Assembly (NCBI GenBank): GCA_026874595.1
Contig: CM049311.1
Span: 44,207,676 to 44,271,675 of the forward strand
Reading direction: 5' to 3'
Length of the DNA stretch: 64,000 bases
DNA from: Sipunculus nudus
Lineage: Eukaryota; Annelida; Sipuncula; Golfingiida; Sipunculidae
In this document: piece by piece, positions 24,841 through 38,076 of the stretch
Numbering within the stretch: the stretch's first letter is position 1
Layout of the letters: each line of letters opens with the position of its first letter
Program-made: the position numbers and the translations under genes
Notes under the pieces: generated by a model
The model's input: only the letters and a program-made list of their open reading frames with translations
Databases searched by the model: none
Told to the model about the DNA's origin: nothing

Positions 24841-25785
24841 AAACATTAAAGCATGATATGTTGGGCGAGGTTCGAGTTCAGCGCCCCCTAGCGGCCATAT
24901 CCGGAAAATGAAAAATTGGTTTCGAGATATTAGTGTAAGACTTAAGATGTAATAGTTTCAAAAGCATTCTTTCAAAACTGTGGCCTGTAGAATGCTATAT
25001 GTGAGACGCAAGATCAAGCAGGCGAATTTGAGGACAACTGACAAACAGACGGACACAATGACACAGTGACACAACATTGAGACCAGATGACATTATCAGT
25101 TTATGGAGAAGACTCAGAGGGAAAAAATAAGCTATAGTTTATGTAATTGAGGCTTTGGGTTTTAGAGATATGGCCAATGTAATGATATCTGTGTGATGGT
25201 CGTGTGCAGCGCCCCCTAGCAGCCATATTCAAAAAATGAAAAAATAATTTCGAGATACTAGTGTAGGACTTATGATATGTCAGTTTCAAAAAGATTCCTG
25301 CAAAAATGTAGCTTTTGGCGCAAGATGAATAAAATCTCGAAATATCTCTATTCACGAGATATTTTACGAGATACCGCAAGACTTGTAATAAAAACTTGTA
25401 GTACTAGTTGAATGCTACCTGATGCAAAAAACTAGATCACTCTAGCTTTAAAACTGACAAAGTTAGAAAAATAAGATCCCTTATTTTCAAATATCATGAC
25501 TTTTCCCCAAAAATTTGTAACCATGGTTACAGCAAATTTGAGTCAGCTACACACCAGATGACAGGCCTTGGAATGATGATTAAAATGAGCTATTGTTGAA
25601 GTAGATACGACTAATAGTCACAAAGATATGAAGAAAAAAACGTTTTGAGAAGTTTTGACGACCTTGACCTTGACCTTTGACCTATTTTAATCAAAAACAA
25701 TAGGGCACCTAGAAATTACGTTTTCGAACATCCCTGTAAGTTTCAAGGTTATTGTGGCAAAATTGTGGCCAGGAGAGTGGTGACA
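24841..25785 (+). repeat. Family B block 1b, 955 bp repeat of block 1a
   Basis: The remnant CAAACATTAAAGCATGATATG shows a junction into the middle of a B monomer. From there the sequence repeats block 1a at an offset of 955 bp, with CTCF-like cores near 24880 and 25209, then an X-box-like site, and a DR1 at 25671-25683. Confidence 0.85.
25671..25683 (-). promoter_or_regulatory. Nuclear-receptor direct repeat (AGGTCA-A-AGGTCA, DR1)
   Basis: The plus strand reads TGACCTTTGACCT, a perfect DR1 as bound by HNF4, RXR and COUP-TF type receptors. It is preceded directly by further TGACCT half-sites without a spacer (DR0), so one B tail carries three or four consecutive half-sites. The same cluster recurs in most B tails (for example near 28960, 39885, 41795, 42915 and 51505). 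Motif match only. Confidence 0.5.
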
Positions 25786-25794
25786 AACAAACAA

Positions 25795-25833
<39 letters not shown>

Positions 25834-25977
25834 TACGCAACTGACCAATATGCTTGCCGAAATCTTTGATTCCGGCAAGCAACAAACAAACAAACAGACA
25901 GACAAACAGACATACGCAACTGACCAATATGCTTGCGGAAATCGAAGATTTCCGGCAAGCAATAAAGTATGGACTGT
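25786..25977 (+). repeat. Microsatellite with two cassettes, TTT-loop and type 2
   Basis: (CAAA)n(CAGA)n followed by two hairpin cassettes. The first has arms CTTGCCGAAATC and GATTCCGGCAAG around a TTT loop; the second has the type 2 arm CTTGCGGAAATC with a GAA loop. This pair leads into A unit 12. Confidence 0.85.
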
Positions 25978-27163
25978 GCCTCCAACATGTATGATCATAG
26001 ATGGGGCCCGGAGAGGCCGTCACGGACCGCTGCACACGCCGGCCGCCCACCGTAAGGACCCTGCCGCCACTTGCGGCGACGGCGAGTGTCTTCGTGGTAT
26101 GGCGAAAAACGGCGCGAGATTTGACGAGACTAACAATGTGACCCCTGAATGTGACTGCGAGTGTCAGCCGCTATCCAGCGCTGCAAACCATGTGTCTGTA
26201 GCGTGAAAAATGACAGAATTATAGGCATTTCTTTGAATGGTCACGTGTTCTCGTTTCACGAGAAACGGTGCGAGATATGACGAGACTTGCGATTGAACGG
26301 CTTAGAACTAGAGGGATGCTGTCTAACGCCAAAAACCAGACCTTTCTATCGCAAATATCAACAGAGATAGAATCTGGAAAACTCCGAATTTTCAGATTGT
26401 CAAGTTTTACCCCAAAATTTGGTAACCATGGTAACGGCAGCACAAAGCAACATGTGCGAAGAGATAAGCCAATGTTCCTAGTTTCAGATACGACCAAAAA
26501 AAATGGCGTCACGTTTAATATTTTTTGAGATATTGCAGAAAAATGACATGTTACAGTGTTTCATGTACCACGCCCCCTGGTGGCTATTTCCAAAAAATGG
26601 AAAACTGATTTCGAGATATTTATAAATAACACAAAATATATCAATTTCAAAGCCATTGTTAAAAAAATGCAACCTGTAGGTCATATTTAATGAAATCTCG
26701 AAGACTCTCGTTTGACAAGAAATGGTGCGAGATTTGGCGAGACTTTCAGTTTTATCCTGTCAAGCTGCCCATAAGGTACATAATGACCAAAACCAGACGT
26801 CTGTAGCTTAAAAATTGACAAAGTTACAAAAAATGGTCGTGTTATTTCCAATTTCCATGATTTTTGCCCAAAAAATGTAACCATGGTAACGGCAAATTTA
26901 AGTAAGCTACATGTCAAAAGAAAGGCCAGATGATGACGAAAAAAATGAGCTATTGCAGAAGTGGATAAGCCTATTTATGGCGAAGTTATAGTGCAAAAAC
27001 CGTTAACCATACCTGTCGTGACCTTGACCCTTGACCTTGGAGCAATGCTGACCAAAAACAATAGGGCACCTAGAAATTACGTTTTCGAACATCCCTGTAA
27101 GTTTCAAGGTTATTGTGGAAAAATTGTGGCCAGGAGAGTGGTGACAAACAAACAAACAAACAA
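25978..27163 (+). repeat. Family A unit 12 (type 2) joined to family B
   Basis: Almost the same as unit 11 at an offset of 4,262 bp, with translated frames alike. The (CAAA)n tract is shorter (about 16 bases fewer). It again leads into the family B leader CTAGACGACCATAGG. Confidence 0.85.
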
Positions 27164-29075
27164 ACTAGACGACCATAGGTCGAACGCTTGCCGGAATTCG
27201 GAAGTGAAACACAGACGGACAGACAGAACATATTGTCGGTTTTCTAATAATGGAATGACTCTCAGAGACATTGCTGAGAATATGTGGCCCGTAGAATGAC
27301 ATATGAGACAAAAGAACAGGCAAGCAGACAAAGCTGACAACAAAAGACGAACAGACAGACATACTGACTTTGTGAGACAAGATTGACACCAGATGACATA
27401 AGCTAGTTATTGAGAAGATACAAAGGAAGAATATGAGTTATAATTTATGTAATTTAGATTTATAGTTTACGAGGTATGGCGAATTAATGATATACTTGGG
27501 AGGCTCGACTGTAGCGCCCTCTAGCAGACATATTCCGAAGACGACAAATGCGTTTCGTATTATTAGTGTATGACATGAGATGTCTCAGTTTCAAAAGGAT
27601 TCCGTCAAAGCTGTGGCCTGTAGAATGCTCTATGTAAGGCGTAAGAACCAGCAAGCAGGCGACTTTGAGGATAACGGACAAACAGATGGACACACTGACA
27701 AGTGACAGAAGATACAAACCAGATGCCTTAATCAGGTTATGGAGAAGACTCAAAGGAAGAAAATAAGCTATAGCTTATGTAACTGAGGCTTTGGGTGTAG
27801 AGTTATGGCCAATACAATGGTATGTGTGTGAGAGTCATGTGCAGCGCCCACTAGTAGCCATATCCGGAAAATGAAAAATTTATTTCTAGATATTAGTGTA
27901 AGACACAAGATGTAATAGTTTCAAAAGGATTCCGTAAAAACTGTGGCCTACAGAATGCTATATGTGAGACGCAAGAGCCAACAAGCAGGCGAATTTGAGG
28001 ACAACTGACAAACTGACGAAAACACTGACAAAGTGACTCAAAATTGAGTCCAGATGACTTTTCCAGGTTATGGAGAAGACTCAAAGGAAGAAAAAAGCTA
28101 CAGTTTATGTAACTGAGGTTTATAGATTTGGAGATATTGCCAAAGCATGATATGTTGGGAGAGGTTCGAGTTCAGCGCCCCCTAGCGGCCATATCCGGAA
28201 AATGAAAAATTGGTTTCGAGATATTAGTGTAAGACTTAAGATGTAATAGTTTCAAAAGTATTCTTTTAAAACTGTGGCCTGTAGAATGCTATATGTGAGA
28301 CGCAAGAGCAAACAGGCGAATTTGAGGACAACTGACAAACAGACGGACACAATGACAAAGTGACACAACATTGAGATCAGATGACATTATCAGTTTATGG
28401 AGAAGACTCAGAGGGAAAAAATAAGCTATAGTTTATGTAATTGAGGCTTTGGGTTTTAGAGATATGGCCAATGTAATGATATCTGTGTGAGGGTCGTGTG
28501 CAGCGCCCCCTAGCAGCCATATTCAAAAAATGAAAAAACCATTTCGAGATACTAGTGTAGGACTTATGATATGTCAGTTTCAAAAAGATTCCTGCAATAA
28601 TGTGGCCTTCGGCGCAAGATGAATGAAATCTCGAAATATCTCTATTCACGAGATATTTTACGAGATACTGCAAGACTTATAATAAAATCTTGTAGTACTA
28701 GTTGAGAGCTACCTGATGCAAAAAACTAGATCACTCTAGCTTTAAAACTGACAAAGTTAGAAAAATAAGATCCCTTATTTTCGAATATCATGACTTTTCC
28801 CCAAAAAATTGTAACCATGGTTACGGCAAATTTGAGTCAGCTACACACCAGATGACAGGCCTTGGCATGACGATTAAAATGAGCTATTGTTGAAGTAGAT
28901 ACGACTAAAAGTCACAAAGATATGAAGAAAAAAACGTTTTGAGAAGTTTTGACGACCTTGACCTTGACCTTTGACCTACTTTAACCAAAAACAATAGGGC
29001 ACCTAGAAATTATGTTTTCCAACATCCCTGTAAGTTTCAAGGTTATTGTGGCAAAATTGTGGCCAGGAGAGTGGT
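27164..29075 (+). repeat. Family B block 2a
   Basis: Leader plus four or five B monomers with CTCF-like cores near 27513, 27845, 28174 and 28504. Next come the inverted repeat CTCTATTCACGAGATA, an X-box-like site near 28810, the half-site cluster near 28955-28978, and the GTGGTGACAAAC lead-in. It corresponds to block 1 with small deletions. Confidence 0.85.
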
Positions 29076-29820
29076 GACAAACAAACTAGACGACCATAGG
29101 TCGAGAGCTTGCCGGACCGAAATGACATACAGATTGGACAAACATGACAAACTGTCGGTTTTCTATCAATTATATGAATTTTAAAGCGATTGCTGGAAAG
29201 CTTGGCCTGTTGAACGACATATATTACACAAAAGAACATGAAAGCAGACATAGCTCAAAACAGACAGATATACTGACACACCTGAGATAACAGAATACCA
29301 GAAAAAAGTGGGGAACGTAAAGAGAAGCAAAATGAGCTATAGTTTTAGTAGGTAGAGTTTATAATGTCGGAGATATGGCCCAAAAATGATATGGTGTGGA
29401 GGCTCTACTGCAGCATCTCCTAGCGGCCATATCCCAAATATTAAAAATTCCTTTTGAGATATTAATATAACAAAAAAGATGTTTCAATTCCAAAAGGATT
29501 CCTGGAAAACTGTGGCCTGAAGATTGCTGAGTGTAAGACACAAGATCTAGCAAGCAGGCGAAATTGAGGATCACTGACAAACAGAGAGACATACTGAAAA
29601 TGTAACACAAGAATAAGACCAGATGACTAACTCAGATTATGGAGTAGATACAAAGGAAGACAATCAATAAGTGTTTGTAATTGAGGTTTATGGTTCTGTA
29701 GATATGGGCAAAAATATATATATAGGGGAGGGGCGAGTGCAGCGCCACCTATTGACAATATCCGGAAAATGAATAATCTGTTTCGAGATATTACTGTAAG
29801 ATATAAGATGTATTAGTTTA
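29076..29820 (+). repeat. Diverged family B block 2b
   Basis: A very short CAAA tract leads into CTAGACGACCATAGGTCG and older-looking B monomers. Their CTCF-like positions are decayed (CAGCATCTCCTAGCGG near 29410, CAGCGCCACCTATTG near 29739). It stops in mid-monomer at the insertion of element C1. Confidence 0.75.
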
Positions 29821-31048
29821 ACAAGTGAGCCATTGGTCATGACGCTCAGCTGCCAAGCTTGACCTGCCACATCATGGACTGAGATTCACAACTTCCAGTC
29901 ACATTTTGAAGAACCAATTTGCCAATATGTTGAAATTTTCTACGACAACAGAAATATAAATCACCTATGTCTGGTTATAACACAGTGACTGGATGGTCTG
30001 AGGAAAAATGTACGATTGTTAAGCTATCAGTAACTATTCCCATAGCTTGCTTGATACCTGTCAGTCTCAAAAGGAACACCACAAAGGGCAAATATAAGAT
30101 CAAAATATATAGCAAAAATCAAGGAAATCCATGCAAGAATAATTGAGAAACGGGTGCTTATAAATATGAAGTTTGAATCAAATTGAGTGATGCATAGATG
30201 TGGCATATGTGAAAGACTGAAGGTTTGGGTTGAACAGTTTCACTTGCAAAATGTTCACAACCATTTAGTGTTGTGTCCTTGACCTTTGACCTTTTGAACT
30301 CGACATCGATAGGCTTCTTCCCCTATTGGTAGGTAAGCCATATACGACAAATGGAAGGTATAGATTGAAAAGTTTCCTGAAAATGACTCCACACAAAAAA
30401 TGGGTGCAGTGAACTTCACCTTTGACCTCAAAATTAACAGGTCTTTTTCCCCTGTTGGCAGAGAAGCGATATCAGTGCTGGAACGTTTGGAATGAAATGT
30501 CTAGCTTGAAATGTTTTCACAACCTTTTAAAAAAATTGAATCCTGTGACCCTGATCTTTGACCTTGTGACTTAAAAATCTATAGGATTTTTCTCCCTCTT
30601 AGAAGGTGAAATATATGTAAAAGATCAAAGAATTGGGATGAAAGATTTGGCTTAAAATGCATCCACAGGCATTAAAAAAGTGGCTCCTGTGACCTTGACC
30701 TTTGACTTGTTGACTTCAAAATAATTATGGTTCTTCCCCTGTTGGTAGATGAGGTGTATGTGAAAGATGGAAGGTTTTGGATGAAAATTTTAGCTAAAAG
30801 AATTATTTCTGCGGGGTGCATACACACCCTGTAACTTCGAGAATATAGGTCAGTGACCTAATTTCAGGTTTGCAAGGAGATCATTTTAGAACCTCTAAGA
30901 CTACATAGGGTCCATGACCCTAGCTCGTACAGTTACGATTTGTGCCCTGCTAACAGACGGACGGCCGGTCAGCAGGATGGACAGATGGAAGGACGACGGA
31001 CAAAGAGTCATCACTATAGCCCATCATGACTGAAAGTCAGCTGAGCTA
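29821..31048 (+). mobile_element. Element C copy 1, inserted in family B
   Basis: It begins ACAAGTGAGCCATTGGTCAT and ends CAGCTGAGCTA, and interrupts a B monomer between AGATGTATTAGTTTA and AAAATGATCC. The other copy at 58464-59615 has the same two ends and the same interior order. The interior holds repeats of roughly 140 bp, with TGACCTTTGACC half-site clusters near 30280, 30420, 30550 and 30690. The last 250 bp are homologous, in inverted orientation, to the start of family E. No transposase or Rep/helicase frame is present, so it is non-autonomous. The A-tract at the insertion point hides any target duplication. Confidence 0.65.
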
Positions 31049-31692
31049 AAAATGATCCTTTACGGTGGCCTGTAGAATGCTATCAGTGAGACTCAAGAAC
31101 CAACAAGCCGGCGAATTTGAGGACAACTGACAAACAAACAGACAAACTTACAAAGGGTCACAAGATGGAGACAAGATGACTTAACCAGGTTATGGAGAAG
31201 ACTCAGAGGAAGAAAATAAGCTATACTTTATGTAATTGAGGCTTATAATTTTGGAGATATGGCCAAATAATGATATACTGGGGATGTTCGACTGCAGCGC
31301 CCTCTAGTGGACATATCCTGAAGACGACAAATGCGTTTTGTGATATTAGTGTATGACATAAGATGTAATAGTTTCAAAAGGATTCGTCCACATATCTGAC
31401 TTGTTGATTGCTATATCTAAAGTGCAAAAACTAGCAAGCAGGCGAATTTGAGTATAAATAACAAACAGACAGACATACTGACAAAGTGACACAAGATGGA
31501 GACCAGATGACTTGACCATGTTTTGAAGAAGACCAAGAGAAAGAAAATAAGCTATAGTTTGTGTAATATAGGTTTACTCTTACGGAAATATGTTCAAAAA
31601 CTGATTTTTTTGGAAGGGTCAAGTGCAGCGCCCCCTAGCAGCCATATCGGGAAAATGAAAAATAAGTTTTGAGATATTAGTATAATACATAA
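31049..31692 (+). repeat. Family B block 2c, right of element C1
   Basis: The interrupted B monomer resumes (GGCCTGTAGAATGCTATC), followed by two more monomers with CTCF-like cores near 31297 (CTCTAGTGG) and 31628 (CCCTAGCAGC). Confidence 0.8.
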
Positions 31693-31773
31693 GATGAAGG
31701 AACAAACATACACGGGTGACCAACATGCTTTCGAAAATCGAAGATTTCCGGCAAGTAATAAAGTATGGACTGT
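31693..31773 (+). repeat. Decayed hairpin cassette
   Basis: It reads CATACACGGGTGACCAACATG with arms CTTTCGAAAATC and GATTTCCGGCAAG, more mutated than any other cassette in the window. There is almost no CAAA/CAGA run before it. It looks like an older entry point of A units into B DNA. Confidence 0.7.
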
Positions 31774-32947
31774 GCCTCCAACATGTATGATCATAGATGG
31801 GGCCCGGAGAGGCCGTCACGGACCGCTGCACACGCCGGCCGCCCACCGTAAGGACCCTGCCGCCACTTGCGGCGACGGCGAGTGTCTTCGTGGTATGGCG
31901 AAAAACGGCGCGAGATTTGACGAGACTAACAATGTGACCCCTGAATGTGACTGCGAGTGTCAGCCGCTATCCAGCGCTGCAAACCATGTGTCTGTAGCGT
32001 GAAAAATGACAGAATTATAGGCATTTCTTTGAATGGTCACGTGTTCTCGTTTCACGAGAAACGGTGCGAGATATGACGAGACTTGCGACTGAACGGCTTA
32101 GAACTAGAGGGATGCTGTCTAACGCCAAAAACCAGACCTTTCTATCGCAAATATCAACAGAGATAGAATCTGGAAAACTCCGAATTTTCAGATTGTCAAG
32201 TTTTACCCCAAAATTTGGTAACCATGGTAACGGCAGCACAAAGCAACATGTGCGAAGAGATAAGCCAATGTTCCTAGTTTCAGATACGACCAAAAAAAAT
32301 GGTGTCACGTTTAATATTTTTTGAGATATTGCAGAAAAATGACATGTTACAGTGTTTCATGTACCACGCCCCCTGGTGGCTATTTCCAAAAAATGAAAAA
32401 CTGATTTCGAGATATTTATAAATAACACAAAATATATCAATTTCAAAGCCATTGTTAAAAAAATGCAACCTGTAGGTCATATTTAATGAAATCTCGAAGA
32501 CTCTCGTTTGACGAGAAATGGTGCGAGATTTGGTGAGACTTTCAGTTTTATCATGTCAAGCTGCCCATAAGGTACATAATGACCAAAACCAGACGTCTGT
32601 AGCTTAAAAATTGACAAAGTTACAAAAAATGGTCGTGTTATTTCCAATTTCCATGAATTTTGCCCAAAAAATGTAACCATGGTAACGGCAAATTTAAGTA
32701 AGCTACATGTCAAAAGAAAGGCCAGGTGATGACGAAAAAAATGAGCTATTGCAGAAGTGGATAAGCCTATTTATGGCGAAGTTATAGTGCAAAAACCGTT
32801 AACCATACCTGTCGTGACCTTGACCCTTGACCCTGGAGCAATGTTGACCAAAAACAATAGGGCACCTAGAAATTACGTTTTCGAACATCCCTGTAAGTTT
32901 CAAGGTTATTGTGGCAAAATTGTGGCCAGGAGAGTGGTGACAAACAA

Positions 32948-32986
<39 letters not shown>

Positions 32987-33051
32987 TACGCAACTGACCA
33001 ATATGCTTGCGGAAATCGAAGATTTCCGGCAAGCAATAAAGTATGGACTGT
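31774..33051 (+). repeat. Family A unit 13 (type 2), one cassette
   Basis: A full type 2 unit of 1,278 bp with markers GATTTGGTGAGAC and CATGAATTTTGCC shared only with unit 14. The tail has CAAACAAACAGACAGACAGA and one type 2 cassette (near 32986). Confidence 0.85.
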
Positions 33052-34225
33052 GCCTCCAACATGTATGATCATAGATGGGGCCCGGAGAGGCCGTCACGGA
33101 CCGCTGCACACGCCGGCCGCCCACCGTAAGGACCCTGCCGCCACTTGCGGCGACGGCGAGTGTCTTCGTGGTATGGCGAAAAACGGCGCAAGATTTGACG
33201 AGACTAACAATGTGACCCCTGAATGTGACTGCGAGTGTCAGCCGCTATCCAGCGCTGCAAACCATGTGTCTGTAGCGTGAAAAATGACAGAATTATAGGC
33301 ATTTCTTTGAATGGTCACGTGTTCTCGTTTCACGAGAAACGGTGCGAGATATGACGAGACTTGCGATTGAACGGCTTAGAACTAGAGGGATGCTGTCTAA
33401 CGCCAAAAACCAGACCTTTCTATCGCAAATATCAACAGAGATAGAATCTGGAAAACTCCGAATTTTCAGATTGTCAAGTTTTACCCCAAAATTTGGTAAC
33501 CATGGTAACGGCAGCACAAAGCAACATGTGCGAAGAGATAAGCCAATGTTCCTAGTTTCAGATACGACCAAAAAAAATGGTGTCACGTTTAATATTTTTT
33601 GAGATATTGCAGAAAAATGACATGTTACAGTGTTTCATGTACCACGCCCCCTGGTGGCTATTTCCAAAAAATGAAAAACTGATTTCGAGATATTTATAAA
33701 TAACACAAAATATATCAATTTCAAAGCCATTGTTAAAAAAATGCAACCTGTAGGTCATATTTAATGAAATCTCGAAGACTCTCGTTTGACGAGAAATGGT
33801 GCGAGATTTGGTGAGACTTTCAGTTTTATCATGTCAAGCTGCCCATAAGGTACATAATGACCAAAACCAGACGTCTGTAGCTTAAAAATTGACAAAGTTA
33901 CAAAAAATGGTCGTGTTATTTCCAATTTCCATGAATTTTGCCCAAAAAATGTAACCATGGTATCGGCAAATTTAAGTAAGCTACATGTCAAAAGAAAGGC
34001 CAGGTGATGACGAAAAAAATGAGCTATTGCAGAAGTGGATAAGCCTATTTATGGCGAAGTTATAGTGCAAAAACCGTTAACCATACCTGTCGTGACCTTG
34101 ACCCTTGACCCTGGAGCAATGTTGACCAAAAACAATAGGGCACCTAGAAATTACGTTTTCGAACATCCCTGTAAGTTTCAAGGTTATTGTGGCAAAATTG
34201 TGGCCAGGAGAGTGGTGACAAACAA

Positions 34226-34272
<47 letters not shown>

Positions 34273-34331
34273 TACGCAACTGACCAATATGCTTGCGGAA
34301 ATCGAAGATTTCCAGCAAGCAACAAACAAAC
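33052..34331 (+). repeat. Family A unit 14 (type 2) joined to family B
   Basis: A near copy of unit 13 at an offset of 1,278 bp. Its second X-box-like site is changed (GTAACCATGGTATC, near 33952). Its single cassette has CAGCAAGC for CGGCAAGC and is followed by AACAAACAAACAAG and a B monomer. Confidence 0.85.
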
Positions 34332-35430
34332 AAGAACCAGCAAGTAGGCGAATTTGAGGACAACTGACAAACAGACGGACACACTGACAAAGTGACTCAA
34401 GACTGAGTCCAGATGACTACTCCAGATTATGGAGACGACTCAAAGGAAGAAAAAAGCTACAGTCTATGTAACTGAGGTTTATAGTTTTGGAGATATTGCC
34501 AAAGCATGATATGTTGGGAGAGGTTCGAGTTCAGCGCCCCCTAGCGGCCATATCCGGAAAATGAAAAATTGCTTTCGAGATATTAGTGTAAGACTTAAGA
34601 TGTAATAGTTTCAAAAGGATTCTTTCAAAACTGTAGCCTGTAGAATGCTATATGTGAGACGCAAGAGCAAGCAGTCGAATTTCAGGACAACTGACAAACA
34701 GACGGACACAATGACAAAGTGACACAACATTGAGACCAGATGACATCATCAGTTTATGAAGAAGACTCAGAGGGAAAAAATAAGCTATAGTTTATGTAAT
34801 TGAGGCTTTGGGTTTTAGAGATATGGCCAATGTAATGATATGTGTGTGAGGTTCGTGTGCAGCGCCCCCTAGCAGCCATATTCAAAAAATGAAAAAACCA
34901 TTTCGAGATACTAGTGTAGGACTTATGATATGTCAGTTTCAAAAAGATTCCTGCAATAATGTGGCCTTCGGCGCAAGATGAATGAAATCTCGAAATATCT
35001 CTATTCACGAGATATTTTTCGAGATACTGCAAGACTTTTTATAAAATCTTGTAGTACTAGTTGAATGCTACCTGATGCAAAAAACTAGATCACTCTAGCT
35101 TTAAAACTGACAAAGTTACAAAAATTAGACCTCTTATTTTCGAATATCATGACTTTTCCCCAAAAATTTGTTACCATGGTTACTTCAAATTTGAGTCAGC
35201 TACACATCAGATGACAGGCCAGGTGATGACGAAAAAAATGAGCTATTGCAGAAGTGGATAAGCCTATTTATGGCGAAGTTATAGTGCAAAAACAGTTAAC
35301 CATACCTGTCGTGACCTTGACCTTTGACCTTTGACCTATTTTAACCAAAAACAATAGGGCACCTAGACATTATGTTTTTTATCATCCCTGTAAGTTTCAA
35401 GGTGATTGTGGCAAAATTGAGGCCAGGAGA
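34332..35430 (+). repeat. Family B block 3
   Basis: It enters the B monomer at AACCAGCAAGTAGGCGAATT, a join different from blocks 1 and 2. CTCF-like cores are near 34534 and 34863. Next are CTCTATTCACGAGATA, an X-box-like site with a change (GTTACCATGGTTAC, near 35169), a stretch switching to the family A tail (CCAGGTGATGACG), and half-sites near 35315-35340. Confidence 0.85.
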
Positions 35431-35611
35431 GTGGTGACAAACAAACAAACAGACAAACAGACAAACAGACATACGCAACTGAGTAATATGCTTGCCGAAA
35501 TCTTTGATTCCGGCAAGCAACAAACAGACAGACAGACAAACAGACATACGCAACTGACCAATATGCTTGCGGAAATCGAAGATTTCCGGCAAGCAATAAA
35601 GTATGGACTGT
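35431..35611 (+). repeat. Microsatellite with two cassettes
   Basis: A short (CAAA)n(CAGA)n run, then a TTT-loop cassette (its connector reads GAGTAATATG instead of GACCAATATG), then a type 2 cassette. It leads into A unit 15. Confidence 0.85.
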
Positions 35612-36886
35612 GCCTCCAACATGTATGATCATAGATGGGGCCCGGAGAGGCCGTCACGGACCGCTGCACACGCCGGCCGCCCACCGTAAGGACCCTGCCG
35701 CCACTTGCGGCGACGGCGAGTGTCTTCGTGGTATGGCGAAAAACGGCGCGAGATTTGACGAGACTAACAATGTGACCCCTGAATGTGACTGCGACTGTCA
35801 GCCGCTATCCAGCGCTGCAAACCATGTGTCTGTAGCGTGAAAAATGACAGAATTATAGGCATTTCTTTGAATGGTCACGTGTTCTCGTTTCACGAGAAAC
35901 GGTGCGAGATATGACGAGACTTGCGATTGAACGGCTTAGAACTAGAGGGATGCTGTCTAACGCCAAAAACCAGACCTTTCTATCGCAAATATCAACAGAG
36001 ATAGAATATTGAAAACTCCGAATTTTCAGATTGTCAAGTTTTACCCCAAAATTTGGTAACCATGGTAACGGCAGCACAAAGCAACATGTGCGAAGAGATA
36101 AGCCAATGTTCCTAGTTTCAGATACGACCAAAAAAAAATGGTGTCACGTTTAATATTTTTTGAGATATTGCAGAAAAATGACATGTTACAGTGTTTCATG
36201 TACCATGCCCCCTGGTGGCTATTTCCAAAAAATGGAAAACTGATTTCGAGATATTTATAAATAACACAAAATATATCAATTTCAAAGCCATTGTTAAAAA
36301 AATGCAACCTGTAGGTCATATTTAATGAAATCTCGAAGACTCTCGTTTGACGAGAAATGGTGCGAGATTTGGCGAGACTTTCAGTTTTATCATGTCAAGC
36401 TGCCCATAAGGTACATAATGACCAAAACCAGACGTCTGTAGCTTAAAAATTGACAAAGTTACAAAAAATGGTCGTGTTATTTCCAATTTCCATGATTTTT
36501 GCCCAAAAAATGTAACCATGGTAACGGCAAATTTAAGTAAGCTACATGTAAAAAGAAAGGCCAGGTGATGACGAAAAAAATGAGCTATTGCAGAAGTGGA
36601 TAAGCCTATTTATGGCGAAGTTATAGCGCAAAAACCGTTAACCATACCTGTCGTGACCTTGACCCTTGACCTTGGAGCAATGTTGACCAAAAACAATAGG
36701 GCACCTAGAAATACCGTTTTCGAACATCCCTGTAAGTTTCAAGGTTATTGTGGCAAAATTGTGGCCAGGAGAGTGGTGACAAACAAACAAACAAACAAAC
36801 AGACAGACAGACAAACAGACATACGCAACTGACCAATATGCTTGCGGAAATGGAAGATTTCCGGCAAGCAATAAAGTATGGACTGT
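35612..36886 (+). repeat. Family A unit 15 (type 2), one cassette
   Basis: A type 2 unit of 1,275 bp with AGAATATTGAAAACTCC in the X-box module. Its CTCF-like site has ATGCCCCCTGGTGG (near 36204), losing the CpG that every other unit keeps. It ends in one cassette with GGAAATGG in the left arm. Confidence 0.85.
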
Positions 36887-38076
36887 GCCTCCAACATGTA
36901 TGATCATAGATGGGGCCCGGAGAGGCCGTCACGGACCGCTGCACACGCCGGCCGCCCACCGTAAGGACCCTGCCGCCACTTGCGGCGACGGCGAGTGTCT
37001 TCGTGGTATGGCGAAAAACGGCGCGAGATTTGACGAGACTAACAATGTGACCCCTGAATGTGACTGCGAGTGTCAGCCGCTATCCAGCGCTGCAAACCAT
37101 GTGTCTGTAGCGTGAAAAATGACAGAATTATAGGCATTTCTTTGAATGGTCACGTGTTCTCGTTTCACGAGAAACGGTGCGAGATATGACGAGACTTGCG
37201 ATTGAACGGCTTAGAACTAGAGGGATGCTGTCTAACGCCAAAAACCAGACCTTTCTATCGCAAATATCAACAGAGATAGAATATTGAAAACTCCGAATTT
37301 TCAGATTGTCAAGTTTTACCCCAAAATTTGGTAACCATGGTAACGGCAGCACAAAGCAACATGTGCGAAGAGATAAGCCAATGTTCCTAGTTTCAGATAC
37401 GACCAAAAAAAAATGGTGTCACGTTTAATATTTTTTGAGATATTGCAGAAAAATGACATGTTACAGTGTTTCATGTACCACGCCCCCTGGTGGCTATTTC
37501 CAAAAAATGGAAAACTGATTTCGAGATATTTATAAATAACACAAAATATATCAATTTCAAAGCCATTGTTAAAAAAATGCAACCTGTAGGTCATATTTAA
37601 TGAAATCTCGAAGACTCTTGTTTGACGAATAATGGTGCGAGATTTGGCGAGACTTTCAGTTTTATCATGTCAAGCTGCCCATAAGGTACATAATGACCAA
37701 AACCAGACGTCTGTAGCTTAAAAATTGACAAAGTTACAAAAAATGGTCGTGTTATTTCCAATTTCCATGATTTTTGCCCAAAAAATGTAACCATGGTAAC
37801 GGCAAATTTAAGTAAGCTACATGTAAAAAGAAAGGCCAGGTGATGACGAAAAAAATGAGCTATTGCAGAAGTGGATAAGCCTATTTATGGCGAAGTTATA
37901 GCGCAAAAACCGTTAACCATACCTGTCGTGACCTTGACCCTTGACCTTGGAGCAATGTTGACCAAAAACAATAGGGCACCTAGAAATACCGTTTTCGAAC
38001 ATCCCTGTAAGTTTCAAGGTTATTGTGGCAAAATTGTGGCCAGGAGAGTGGTGACAAACAAACAAACAAACAAACA
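36887..38076 (+). repeat. Family A unit 16 (type 2) joined to family B
   Basis: A near copy of unit 15 at an offset of 1,275 bp with an intact CTCF-like site (37479). The TCTCGTTTGACGAGA landmark has decayed to CTCTTGTTTGACGAAT near 37616. The (CAAA)n tract leads into CTAGACGACCATAGG. Confidence 0.85.
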
